Below are positions 1 through 7,669 of a stretch of DNA of 11,620 nt, piece by piece. Both the position numbers and the translations under genes were made by a program. Within the stretch, counting starts at the first letter, position 1. Every line of letters begins with the position of its first letter. Below the pieces are notes generated by a model that made no database searches, had not been told where the DNA came from, and saw only the letters and a list, made by a program, of their open reading frames with translations. Origin of the DNA: an uncultured Chloroflexota bacterium (GTDB taxonomy: Bacteria; Chloroflexota; Dehalococcoidia; SAR202; UBA11138); NCBI GenBank assembly GCA_913046025.1, contig CAJWRP010000027.1, forward strand, positions 1-11,620. Direction: 5' to 3'.

Positions 1-245
1 TAATAATTACGGAATTTGATGCCCCAAACCAAATTGCCTTCACAGCCACAGATGACAAGGATTTCCCATTTCACCAGGACCTAAAATTTGAGGCCGACGG
101 CGAAGGCACGTTGTTGAGACGTACAGTGACCTTCGAAATGAATCCAGTAATGGCCATAGCGTTTAAGACTCTAATAGGGCCCTTAGTATCAAACCCCAGC
201 ATGAACAAGAAGCTGGGAAATCTTAAGGCGAAGCTCGAGGCCTAG
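1..245 (+). CDS. SRPBCC (START-like) family protein, C-terminal fragment
   Basis: The reading frame is open from the window edge (first full codon at position 3) to TAG at 243-245 and gives 80 residues. The fragment has a beta-strand pattern (ITEFDAPNQIAFTA, then LKFEADGEGTLLRRTVTFE) followed by a long amphipathic C-terminal helix with NPSMNKKLGNLKAKLEA. Strands from a hydrophobic-pocket beta sheet ending in one long helix are the typical end of polyketide cyclase/dehydrase-like SRPBCC proteins, which bind hydrophobic ligands in the cytoplasm. The ligand cannot be told and the start lies outside the window. It converges with the FMN-binding gene on the other strand, leaving only 19 bp between the two stop codons. 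No terminator hairpin is visible in that gap. Confidence 0.7.
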   Translation, partial: IITEFDAPNQIAFTATDDKDFPFHQDLKFEADGEGTLLRRTVTFEMNPVMAIAFKTLIGPLVSNPSMNKKLGNLKAKLEA

Positions 246-264
246 CGGCCATAATAGAGGTCGG

Positions 265-684
265 TCACCTGGACTGAAGCACGTTCCTTCCCAGGTCGGT
301 GATGGCGTCAACCCTTATCAACACGGCCACGCCCTTGAGGTCAGGGTCGCGGTCAAGCTCGCCCTGCGGGGTAATGCTTTTGACCTTGTCCCAAACTTCG
401 CCTGAGTCGTGGACAGTGACCTTACCGTGAAAACGCCAATTAATGCGTTCTCCAGGATTCCGGTAGAAGATAACCGCATTGGGGTTCTCGACAACATTGT
501 CCAGTGCAGAGCCCTTTACCCGTTCCCAGTATGAGAGGGTCTCGCTGTCATAAATTGCCATGCTGCCCTTGAGACTGATGTTAGGTATGCCGTCACTAGA
601 GGCAGTACCTAACGCACAAAACAGCCTGTCATCCAAGGCGCTGGATATGAACTCCTGCATCTGGTCTGCAAACTCAATTGCCAT
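265..684 (-). CDS. Pyridoxamine 5'-phosphate oxidase-like FMN-binding protein
   Basis: A 139-residue protein resembling the small split-barrel flavin-binding family (PNPOx-like, general stress protein 26-type). Residues 1-15 form a helix, then LFCALGTASSDGIPNISLKG gives the first two barrel strands with the usual 'A..dG.P' turn, followed by LSYWE, the helix with a 'NP.A.i.y' block (ENPNAVIFY), and RFHGKVTVHDSG. Such proteins bind FMN or F420 and usually reduce or hold a small ligand; the substrate is not predictable. The frame is open further upstream, but ATG at 684 has a good ribosome site (GCAGGGGGAC just before it) and fits the family length, so I chose it. It is the last gene of the leftward block, 100 bp after the EndoQ-like gene. 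Confidence 0.8.
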   Translation of the reverse strand: MAIEFADQMQEFISSALDDRLFCALGTASSDGIPNISLKGSMAIYDSETLSYWERVKGSALDNVVENPNAVIFYRNPGERINWRFHGKVTVHDSGEVWDKVKSITPQGELDRDPDLKGVAVLIRVDAITDLGRNVLQSR

Positions 685-784
685 GTCTCGTCCCCCTGCA
701 ATACAAGCCTGTTGGTTGAGCCTTTCGGCATATGCTGTCCCTGCAGTCTGTAGGCACTCGGGAACAAATTCAAAATTCGAGGAC

Positions 785-1999
785 TTAGATTGGCCAGACG
801 GAGACCTTGCCGAACTGGCCGTCGAAGCCGGGCTGAATTGAAATATTTCCCATACGCACGTGGGACACGCCTTCGGCGATCCTATCGCCCGACAACCGGG
901 CGACGTCACCGATATCAACATCCATCAGCACGTTGAGTTCCGACTCGAACTCGTTTACGAGAGTAAAGTACAGATCTGTAACGCCTTTGGTATTTACTCC
1001 ACGGCGCAACCCCTCGGCAACAATTTGCTGAAGACCCACTACAGACTTGAATGCTGGCCTCCCGTTGGCTGCCAGCGTAAATCCGAATTCGTCCTTCCAT
1101 GTCTCAACGTGCCTTTTGGCCAACTGCTCCACCCGATGGGAAACTCCCAGCGTCAATTTGCGGCCGCAGACAGGACAAAGCTCGCCATTTTGGCACACGT
1201 CCTCAGCCGACCAGCAGACTCCGCACTTCCTATGTCCGGTGCTATGGTACTTGCCCTCGTCTGGAAAGAACTCCATGGTGCTGTGTATGTTCTGGTTCTT
1301 GATGTCATCGAAGAGTCCCTGGTAGCTGAGCTCTCCCTCAAACTTGGTTAGCTCTCTACCCAATTTGGGCGCCGAATGAGCATCTGAAAAAGAGACAATG
1401 GACACATTGTCCAGGTCGGGGATTTGCCAATTCATCGCGGGGTCACTGGACAGCCCAGACTCTATGGCCAAAACGTGTTGCTTCAGATCGCCAAAGCACT
1501 CCTCCAGCGAATCAAATCCAGACTTGGAGCCGAATATGCCGAACCAGGGAGTCCATACATGGGCCGGAATGAGGATGATCTGGTCATCAATGTGCAGCAG
1601 GGTTTCCAAGAGCTGCCTGGGAGTCAGGTGGACGGTTGGCCTGCCGTCGCTTGCGAGTTTTCCTTTGGTGGATAGCGAATCGGTTATGAGCGATGCGATT
1701 TCCAGGCCTGGTGCAAGAATCAACACGTGAACCCGACGGCTTCGACCGCCTTGCTGGCCATTACAGTTGACCTCTGTGCCAAGAACGAAACTGACGCCAT
1801 CGAACTCATAAAGACCGTTGCCTTTATCTGTCAACTTCTGCTTTGTCTCTTGGAACCAAAGAGGATGGGTAAAATCGGCTGTGGCCAGCAGGTCTATGCC
1901 CTTGATTCCAGCCCACTTTGCCAGGACCTCGAAATTTAGATGTCGGCTCGTCGCCATAGCGTAAGGCGAGTGCAGATGAAGATCTGCTACATATGTCAT
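785..1999 (-). CDS. EndoQ-like PHP-domain endonuclease for deaminated DNA
   Basis: A 404-residue protein with the whole layout of endonuclease Q. The N-terminal PHP phosphoesterase domain shows D6-L-H8-L-H10 metal ligands, D42-F-T-H45-P, E76, H91, P-A-H147-V-W-T-P-W-F-G, E180 in a S-G-L-S-S-D-P loop, and S-D206-A-H208-S. A linker ending in EFFPDEGKYH leads to a zinc finger with C259-x2-C262 and C275-P-V-C278-G, followed by KLTLGVSHRVEQLA, and a C-terminal domain ending PGFDGQFGKV, all in the order seen in the archaeal and Bacillus proteins (about 400-425 residues). Characterised EndoQ cuts DNA 5' of uracil, hypoxanthine, xanthine and abasic sites. All catalytic residues are present. The ATG at 1999 lies 30 bp after the aminotransferase stop and has no strong Shine-Dalgarno sequence, so it may be translated from a shared message. 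Confidence 0.88.
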   Translation of the reverse strand: MTYVADLHLHSPYAMATSRHLNFEVLAKWAGIKGIDLLATADFTHPLWFQETKQKLTDKGNGLYEFDGVSFVLGTEVNCNGQQGGRSRRVHVLILAPGLEIASLITDSLSTKGKLASDGRPTVHLTPRQLLETLLHIDDQIILIPAHVWTPWFGIFGSKSGFDSLEECFGDLKQHVLAIESGLSSDPAMNWQIPDLDNVSIVSFSDAHSAPKLGRELTKFEGELSYQGLFDDIKNQNIHSTMEFFPDEGKYHSTGHRKCGVCWSAEDVCQNGELCPVCGRKLTLGVSHRVEQLAKRHVETWKDEFGFTLAANGRPAFKSVVGLQQIVAEGLRRGVNTKGVTDLYFTLVNEFESELNVLMDVDIGDVARLSGDRIAEGVSHVRMGNISIQPGFDGQFGKVSVWPI

Positions 2000-2029
2000 T
2001 AAAGCGGCAACGTTGGAATCGCCTCTTGA

Positions 2030-3208
2030 TTATTCAAAGAACCCCTCTTGTCTAAAAACCTCCGCCAAGGTCTTGATGCCTTCGTGTATCTCTTCCGGCG
2101 TGTTGTGACTGTAGGTCAGGCGCAGGTAATTATTACAACCTCTGTCAGCGCGGAACACACCACCGGGGTTGTACTTCACATCGGCGTCAACGGCGTGATC
2201 GAGGGCCTTCCAAGTATCCGCACCCTCGGGCAGCTGGACCCAGAGCATCATACCGCCAGTGGGCTTGGTCCATGTACAGCTGGGCGGGAAATTCTGTTCC
2301 AGCGCTGACAGGAGTGCGTCCCGGCGCGCCATCAGTCCCTTGCTAACTCTCTCGATATGATCGTCTTTGTGATATCGCAGGTATTCGTAGACCATCATGC
2401 CCGCCAGGTGGCTGGGGCGATGGGGCTGGAGAAGCTCTTGCACAGCTAGAGGGGCTACGCCGTATCCCAGGCGTAAGGCACATCCCAGTAGTTTGGTGTA
2501 CGAAGACACGTAAACCACGGCGTCCTGATCGTCCATGCTAAGCATAGAAGGCGGCAACGGGTCGCCGTCGATACGAAAGTCGGCGTAAGATTCGTTCTCC
2601 AGAATGGGCACCCCGTAATCCTGAGCTATCTTGACCATGTGCTTGCGTCGCGCTTCACTCAGCGTAACGCCCATCGGGTTCTGATAGACGGAGATGGCGT
2701 AGATTAGCTTGGTTGTTTTGCCTTGGGCTTTGACAGCCTTGATAGCTCTCTCCAGTTCTTCCGTGTTCATGCCCTGTTCGTCTGTAGGGATGTGAACTAC
2801 CTCCGCCCGCTTGGACAGCAACAGGCGAAGGGTCCCCAGGTAGCTGAACTCCTCCACAAAGACTACGTCGCCAGGGTCTATGAAAGCGTCCAGGTACATT
2901 CTGATGAAGCCGCCGGCCCCATCGGTAAGAAGGACCGAGTCTATATCTACATCAGCTGAACGATTATCACGAAGGTTCTCAGCAATAAGCCTGCGTAATC
3001 CCTCGTGGCCGTTGGGCGGGGGGTACGGGGCCAGGTCCTTACCCTCTCGCAATACCACGTCCCTGGCGGCAGTGGAGTACTTCTCCACATCTATAAACTC
3101 TGGCACGGCGTTGGTCACAGAGAATATGTACTTTGTGTCTGCCTTTAGGCCTGCGGGGACATCAACTTCCGCGGGTCGGTTGTGCGACAGTAGGCTTTTG
3201 TAATCCAT
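2030..3208 (-). CDS. PLP-dependent aminotransferase, class I/II (LysN/KAT-II/MocR-domain type)
   Basis: A 392-residue fold-type I aminotransferase. With the ATG at 3208 as residue 1, it has the substrate-entry motif YPPPNGHEGLR (YxxxxG-x2-xLR), YQN177PMG contacting the cofactor ring, E-N205-E-S-Y208, the Schiff-base lysine K239 in SSYTKLLG, R-L-G-Y after it, and R363 in YLRLTYS, which grips the substrate carboxylate. This order matches 2-aminoadipate/kynurenine aminotransferases, so an amino acid or keto-acid donor such as 2-oxoglutarate is likely, with the specific substrate unknown. The frame can be extended to a TTG at 3238, but AAGGA (3215-3219) sits 6 nt before ATG 3208, which decides the start. 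Odd point: the position that normally holds the Asp for the pyridine nitrogen reads Asn205. The leader carries two inverted repeats listed separately. Confidence 0.87.
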   Translation of the reverse strand: MDYKSLLSHNRPAEVDVPAGLKADTKYIFSVTNAVPEFIDVEKYSTAARDVVLREGKDLAPYPPPNGHEGLRRLIAENLRDNRSADVDIDSVLLTDGAGGFIRMYLDAFIDPGDVVFVEEFSYLGTLRLLLSKRAEVVHIPTDEQGMNTEELERAIKAVKAQGKTTKLIYAISVYQNPMGVTLSEARRKHMVKIAQDYGVPILENESYADFRIDGDPLPPSMLSMDDQDAVVYVSSYTKLLGCALRLGYGVAPLAVQELLQPHRPSHLAGMMVYEYLRYHKDDHIERVSKGLMARRDALLSALEQNFPPSCTWTKPTGGMMLWVQLPEGADTWKALDHAVDADVKYNPGGVFRADRGCNNYLRLTYSHNTPEEIHEGIKTLAEVFRQEGFFE

Positions 3209-3223
3209 CAGAGATCCTTCGAA

Positions 3224-3236
3224 GCCCAAATTGGGC
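3224..3236. repeat. 13-bp palindrome GCCCAAaTTGGGC before the aminotransferase ribosome site
   Basis: Perfect six-base arms flank one central base, ending five bases from the AAGGA ribosome site (3215-3219). Size and position fit an operator half-site pair or a weak hairpin; no regulator gene lies nearby. Confidence 0.4.
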
Positions 3237-3247
3237 AAGACTCATAT

Positions 3248-3292
3248 CAGGCTGCGACAACTGGATTGGCATCCGTATGTCGTCGCAGCCTG
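3248..3292 (-). repeat. Stem-loop in the aminotransferase leader
   Basis: CAGGCTGCGAC (3248-3258) and GTCGCAGCCTG (3282-3292) are perfect inverted copies. Read as minus-strand RNA the stem grows to 14 pairs because the next position forms a G-U pair, where the plus-strand RNA would have an A-C clash; the loop holds a nested GGAT-gcca-ATCC hairpin. No T-run follows on the minus strand, so it is not a standard terminator. It sits between the Gfo stop and the aminotransferase start. Confidence 0.6.
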
Positions 3293-3322
3293 TATTAACA
3301 ATTTATCCGATAAAACAGAATT

Positions 3323-4369
3323 CTAAAGAGGCAGATGCACCTTCTCGCCACTTTGGGAGCTAGCGGTGACTGCCTCCATGAATTCCATGTAGCGCACACC
3401 TGTATCGAAGTCGCTGTGCGTGATGGGCTCCTTGCCGCGAATTGCGTTGATGAACTCCTCTTCAACTCGCCAGCTACCGGCGTTCTCCGCTGGAATGGGT
3501 ATCTCCGATAGCTCGCTGTCACCCTTGCGACCGCCTCGTAGCGTCATGCTGGCAGAGTCCAGATGAATGGTGCCTTCAGAACCGAATAGCCAGACACCAT
3601 CACTAGGAGACAGGCCAGTGATCGTGCTGAATCGCATGCGGACCACCGGGCCAGAGTACATCTCCAACAAGGCTTCTACATGGTCAGGTATCGTAATGAC
3701 TTTGCGATTACCGTCGCCGTCGTAGCGCGCATTCACGTGAATGCGCGTGAGGGCCTGGACTGTCGCGGCAGGGCCAATCCAGCGCATCATGGCCTCGTAC
3801 CAAATACCCATCTGCATGATGTTGTATCCGCTGAAGTCTCTGTCATTGCGCCAGTGGAAAGGAGTGTCCCGCTCGCCCTCACGGAAGCCACCTCCATGCA
3901 CGACCATGTCCACGGACAGGATGTCGCCCAGGTAACCGTCGGCAATTAGTCCCTGCAAGGTCTTGTCGACCTTCAAGGTATGCGGAGCCGGAACGATCTG
4001 CGTGATGATGCCGGGGTGAAGCTTGGCCGCCTCCCGCATGATGTGGGCCTCTTCCGCCGTGGCGGACATACGGGCCTCCGTCATAACGTGCTTTTCGTTC
4101 TCCAACGCCGCGAGAACCAGTGTGCAGTGCATGTATGGCCAGGTGCCGATACATATGGCGTTGGTGTCATCAGACTCGATTAGCTCAACCCAGTTATCGT
4201 AAACGGTGGGTAGGCCGTACTTATCTGCGACCCGCTGTCCAGACGCCCGGCTGCGGTTGGCAACGCTCACCAACTCCACGCCGTCCATGGCCTGAAAGCC
4301 AGGTATGTGCCTGAGCTCTGTGTTAGCGCCCGCGCCTACGAAGCCAATTCGAATGGTCTCATCTGCCAT
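3323..4369 (-). CDS. Gfo/Idh/MocA family protein with altered catalytic motifs
   Basis: A 348-residue protein with an N-terminal Rossmann domain (IRIGFVGAGAN, residues 6-16) and a C-terminal Gfo/Idh/MocA alpha/beta domain, usual length for NAD(P)-dependent sugar or polyol dehydrogenases. The NAD-binding loop and overall spacing are intact. However the family's catalytic E-K-P motif reads E98-A99-R100-M101, and the D-x-G-x-H signature reads Q186-M-G-I-W190-Y-E. Both the lysine and the histidine used in the standard mechanism are thus replaced. I infer a divergent subgroup whose chemistry may differ from sugar dehydrogenation. ATG at 4369 is preceded by GGAGGG (4379-4384) with a 9-nt gap, and by a promoter of its own. 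It lies 140 bp after the FAD oxidoreductase and 114 bp before the aminotransferase. Confidence 0.88.
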   Translation of the reverse strand: MADETIRIGFVGAGANTELRHIPGFQAMDGVELVSVANRSRASGQRVADKYGLPTVYDNWVELIESDDTNAICIGTWPYMHCTLVLAALENEKHVMTEARMSATAEEAHIMREAAKLHPGIITQIVPAPHTLKVDKTLQGLIADGYLGDILSVDMVVHGGGFREGERDTPFHWRNDRDFSGYNIMQMGIWYEAMMRWIGPAATVQALTRIHVNARYDGDGNRKVITIPDHVEALLEMYSGPVVRMRFSTITGLSPSDGVWLFGSEGTIHLDSASMTLRGGRKGDSELSEIPIPAENAGSWRVEEEFINAIRGKEPITHSDFDTGVRYMEFMEAVTASSQSGEKVHLPL

Positions 4370-4428
4370 TGAAGTAGTCCCTCCAGGTTCATTTCTTGCT
4401 TTCCAACCAATATTTATTCGGAGCCCCG

Positions 4429-4457
4429 ATTATAGGGGAACGGGAATTTTGAGTCCA
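4429..4457 (-). promoter_or_regulatory. Sigma-70-type promoter for the Gfo/Idh/MocA gene
   Basis: On the minus strand the -35 box TGGACT (4452-4457, 4 of 6 matches) is followed by a 17-nt spacer and a perfect TATAAT (4429-4434). Transcription would begin near 4422, about 50 nt before the ATG at 4369. The Gfo gene and those after it can therefore be expressed separately from the aldolase unit. Confidence 0.6.
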
Positions 4458-4476
4458 GATACGCCCAAGATACGCC
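4457..4476 (-). repeat. Two 9-bp direct repeats next to the -35 box
   Basis: AGATACGCC occurs at 4457-4465 and again at 4468-4476 (plus-strand reading), with starts 11 bp apart, one helical turn. The first copy touches the -35 box. Tandem, in-phase half sites at this place fit binding by an activator or response regulator dimer; the regulator is unknown. Confidence 0.5.
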
Positions 4477-4509
4477 GGGAAAGGGCTCATCACTGTGCAA
4501 AGAGCGAAA

Positions 4510-5715
4510 CTAGGCCTCTTTTACGCAAAGCGCAGGGTCGGCCTCACTCAATACCTGATGTGCCTCACCGGAGTGCAGTAGGTCCGCCACGAACTTGCCT
4601 GCCATGGGCCCCCTGCCAAAGCCCGAGGAAGCCAGACCAGTCACAACGTACAGGTTGACTCGCTGCGGAATCCGGCCAATGATGGGCTTGCCGTGGAGGG
4701 GGAAGGGCATGAGTCCGGACCAGGTCCGTTTGATAGGGACGTTTTTGAGGAAGGGCAGGACCTCTCCAACATGGCTCTTGTTAACTTCGATGCCTTGGGG
4801 ATCAACGTTGCTAACGTAACCTACAGCCTCCCGGTCGCCGCCAAAAACGATCTCGCCGTTGCGACGCTGGCGACCGTAGAGGTGACGCGTCATACGGCGG
4901 CCATCAATATGGGTAAGGTCAGAAGGATTGGTCTCGTCGTTGCCGGGGTCGTTCTGCCAACGCAACGCAGATTCCGCCCCGGAAACGGTATGAAACACGG
5001 AAGGGGGTAGACTCTCTGTGGCCCACATCTGTCCCCGGACCGCTACGATGGGAATATCGAGACTCAGCATCGCGCCTACTTGAGAGCACCACGCTCCCGC
5101 TGCTACTACTAGGTGCTCACAATGGATCTCGCCCTGTGTGGTGGCTAGGGTGTAGGTGCCGTCGCTGGTCTGTTCAATGCCGGTTAACCCGTGGCCAGTC
5201 AGCACTTTAGCGCCCTGAGCCTCCGCCGCAGACGCAAAAGCCTTAGTCGCCTTAACGGGATCTGCCTGACCGCGTTGAGTTACAAGAACATACCCCTTGA
5301 TGTCGGGACTGGCCTCGGGCTCGATGGCGCGGGCCTCACGAGGAGTCAGCAGCGCCAGTTCGTAGCACTGTTCGGTCAGTGTTTTGACACGGTTTCTAGC
5401 GTAATCGAACTCCTCGTCGGTCTGGACGGCCTGCAGCGTCCCGCTGAGGCGGAACTCGATGTCGTAGCCCATGTCCAACTGAAGGCGGCGAAATATGTCC
5501 AGGCTGCCCATGGTGAGGTGTGACTGCAGGTCAGGGGACTTACCCCAGCCCATGCCACCAAGGCCGCCCATGTTCAACCCGGAGGCCTCGGAAGCTATCT
5601 CGCCACGTTCGATGATGGTGACCTGGCGTCCGTGTTCAGCCAGATGGAGGGCGGCGGACGCACCCGCGATGCCTCCGCCAATTACTACTATTTGGGATTC
5701 AAGAATTGCTATCAC
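4510..5715 (-). CDS. FAD-dependent oxidoreductase, DAO family (sarcosine/glycine/D-amino acid oxidase-like)
   Basis: A 401-residue flavoprotein. Residues 8-36 form the dinucleotide-binding unit (IVVIGGGIAGAS, then E36 at the end of the second strand to hold the ribose), followed by the A-S-G-L-N loop near residue 45, the middle region VRGQMWATE, and the C-terminal FAD motif TGLASSGFGRGPMAG. This matches the DAO fold (sarcosine oxidase beta subunit, glycine oxidase and D-amino acid dehydrogenase relatives), which oxidises C-N or C-O bonds. Substrate is unknown. The start is GTG at 5715, inside the end of the preceding hydrolase gene: the two overlap by 17 nt, so translation is probably coupled, although the upstream gene is interrupted. 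The Shine-Dalgarno match is weak (GAAGCAG). Confidence 0.86.
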   Translation of the reverse strand: MIAILESQIVVIGGGIAGASAALHLAEHGRQVTIIERGEIASEASGLNMGGLGGMGWGKSPDLQSHLTMGSLDIFRRLQLDMGYDIEFRLSGTLQAVQTDEEFDYARNRVKTLTEQCYELALLTPREARAIEPEASPDIKGYVLVTQRGQADPVKATKAFASAAEAQGAKVLTGHGLTGIEQTSDGTYTLATTQGEIHCEHLVVAAGAWCSQVGAMLSLDIPIVAVRGQMWATESLPPSVFHTVSGAESALRWQNDPGNDETNPSDLTHIDGRRMTRHLYGRQRRNGEIVFGGDREAVGYVSNVDPQGIEVNKSHVGEVLPFLKNVPIKRTWSGLMPFPLHGKPIIGRIPQRVNLYVVTGLASSGFGRGPMAGKFVADLLHSGEAHQVLSEADPALCVKEA

Positions 5716-6655
5716 CTGCTTCGATAAATTGCTGTATGTGCATGGATATCTCCGGCGTCCTCAGATAGCCGTAGGACTTATGTGGATTGCGGTCGTCCTG
5801 CGCGGTGTAATCGTTTGTTACGAGGTCATCCTCCACGCGTACGACGGATGAGTTGGCTCCGCAGTCGTCCCTCAGGTGTGAGTCGAAGGCGACCGGGTCC
5901 TTGCGGTCGGCATAGTTCGCCCACCTTCGTTTAACCACGGTAGGCGTTCTGAGGGATGGCTTAGAGTAGGAGCGTTCCCCTCTCACGTTGTTTTTTACCA
6001 GGCCAACTCCCAGCGGTGAGCCTATGGTAATAAAGTCATGCAAGATAAACTCGATTTCTTCTTCGGATTTACGAGGTTTACGATCGAGGTCCCTGAGCAC
6101 GTCATAGCCGATGATCGAACCCATAGAGTGGGCTATGAGCATGAGATTGTTGCCGTTCGCTTTGACCAAAGCGTTTTCCAGGTCTTTCTTCAGAACTGCG
6201 CGGGCCTCAGCTTCCACGCCGTCACGACCTCGCAATCTCTTCGTCCTGTCATAGTAAAAAGACAGGTCCTGCAATTTTGCTCGCAGCAGGTAATTGGTCA
6301 GACGCCCTTTGCCGACAGTTTTCATGACCCTGTCAGACAATGGGCCAAGAAAAGACCCGATTCGCGCGCGTGCACCATCTGCCCAGCTGTCCTCGTACTG
6401 CTCCAGAGACCCATCAGGGGCATTCAGATATGGCTGTCTATTGTAGAGGGCGTCGTGAATGAAATCGGGCTCGACATGCAGCGGTTAACGGCAAACAAAA
6501 TCGGCCCAGTAGACCATCCTAAATTCGAAGGCGGCCTCTCTGATACCTAAATTCTTTACCAGCCCCTCCCGGATAGAAGCTTCCCACCACTCTTTTAGCG
6601 TATCTCTCTCCGGTTTGTTAGAGAGTCCATGAATCCCAACTATCACGTTAGGCAT
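5699..6655 (-). pseudogene. Alpha/beta hydrolase interrupted by an in-frame TAA
   Basis: One reading frame of 318 codons runs from ATG 6655 (AGGAG 6 nt upstream) to TGA at 5699, broken only by a TAA at 6485-6487 after 56 residues. The first part, beginning MPNVIVGIHGLSNKPERD, holds the first beta strand and oxyanion-type HG loop and ends in VYWADFVCR. Directly after the stop, in the same frame, it continues PLHVEPDFIHDALYN and on through the nucleophile elbow L-I-A-H-S-M-G, the ITIGSPLG strand and a likely catalytic His in NPHKSYGYLRTPE. No ATG or GTG with a ribosome site follows the stop close enough to rescue the protein; a TTG at 6340 is poor. It may be a real nonsense mutation, a sequencing error, or (least likely) recoding. 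It overlaps the next gene by 17 nt. Confidence 0.8.
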
Positions 6656-6748
6656 TACGCGCTCCTGTAGCAAAACCTGACATGCTTTAAAGGATTAACT
6701 CGCCCTTCTAGGTGTTCTCGCAATTAAGAAGGTTAATGAAAGTCGCGC

Positions 6749-7648
6749 TTATTTAGGGTAGTGCAGGCGGCCTTGCCGTTCTGTAACAGCCTGGAACACA
6801 TCGCCGCCGCCGTTGGTGACATACAGCGTCGTCATGTCGGGCCCGCCGAAAGTGCAGTTGGTGGGCTGGTCTGCAGGCGTGGGGTGGGTCTCTAAGACTT
6901 CGCCTGAGGGAGAAAAGACGTAAATCATAGGCCCTGGCCCTCCCTTGTGATTGCCAGCCGTAGCAACAATGTTCCCTTCCACGTCCAGCACCATGCCATC
7001 GATGCCCCGGTTCGCGCCGAAGTCGTGCAGGACTGTGAAGCTGCCCAGACTGCCATCGCTGTTGACGGGATATGCCCTAAGCTGACGCTTCTCATCCACC
7101 TCGCGGCCACTCTGCGCCACGTATAGCGTCTGGTGGTCCAATGAGAATAGCAGGCCATTAGGTCGAGAGGTATCGAAAGTGGCCCGAGTAATACTCCACT
7201 TGCCATCTGAACCCTCGTCCAGGCGATACACGGAGTCGTGGTCCAGGTCCTTGTTGGCCCGGTCCTTGCTCCACTCTCCTCCAGCGCCCTCGTAGTACGG
7301 GTCCGTGAACCAGACTCGGCCCTGCAGGTCCACCGCCACGTCGTTGGGCACGTTCAGCCGCTTGCCCTCGAAGCCGTCGGCTAGGACTGTGGTGCTGCCA
7401 TCAGCCTCGTAGCGAACGACACGGCGTCTGCCACCCTCGCACGCGTACAGCCTGCCCTGAGGGTCGAACACAAGGCCGTTAGCCTGATTAGTGTCCTCTC
7501 TGTAGAGGGTAGAGCGATTCGTTTGCGGATCGTACCTGTATATGCGACTGGCGGGTATGTGCGAGAAAATCAGGCCAGTTCCGTCCCATGCAGGCCCCTC
7601 GGTGACCCCACCGTAAGGTCCGTTAACTCTAATAAATTCCCAGGTCAT
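6749..7648 (-). CDS. SMP-30/gluconolactonase-like hydrolase
   Basis: A 299-residue six-bladed beta-propeller of the SMP-30/gluconolaconase/LRE-like family, of usual length. The metal ligands can be read at the expected places: E17 in VTEGPAWDG, N102 in LNVPNDVAVD, N164 in RPNGLLFS and D217 in GIDGMVLD, close to the E18/N103/N154/D204 set of human SMP-30. Such enzymes hydrolyse sugar-acid lactones with a divalent metal; no signal peptide is visible, so it should be cytoplasmic. The frame opens 7 codons earlier, but ATG 7648 has GAGGAG six nt upstream and was chosen. It follows the aldolase after 98 bp holding a strong inverted repeat. A lactonase next to an aldolase and oxidoreductases supports a sugar-acid-like pathway, which is inference. 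Confidence 0.88.
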   Translation of the reverse strand: MTWEFIRVNGPYGGVTEGPAWDGTGLIFSHIPASRIYRYDPQTNRSTLYREDTNQANGLVFDPQGRLYACEGGRRRVVRYEADGSTTVLADGFEGKRLNVPNDVAVDLQGRVWFTDPYYEGAGGEWSKDRANKDLDHDSVYRLDEGSDGKWSITRATFDTSRPNGLLFSLDHQTLYVAQSGREVDEKRQLRAYPVNSDGSLGSFTVLHDFGANRGIDGMVLDVEGNIVATAGNHKGGPGPMIYVFSPSGEVLETHPTPADQPTNCTFGGPDMTTLYVTNGGGDVFQAVTERQGRLHYPK

Positions 7649-7669
7649 AAATAGCTCCTCGCGGGGCAA

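Noticed and set aside
560..1939. Plus-strand frames over the FMN-binding and EndoQ genes (for example 860-1351 and 1398-1730)
   Set aside because: Shadows of well-supported minus-strand genes; their products show no domain.
3209..3238. TTG at 3238 as start of the aminotransferase
   Set aside because: Weak ribosome site, while ATG 3208 has AAGGA at ideal spacing; the extra residues would also encode the palindrome.
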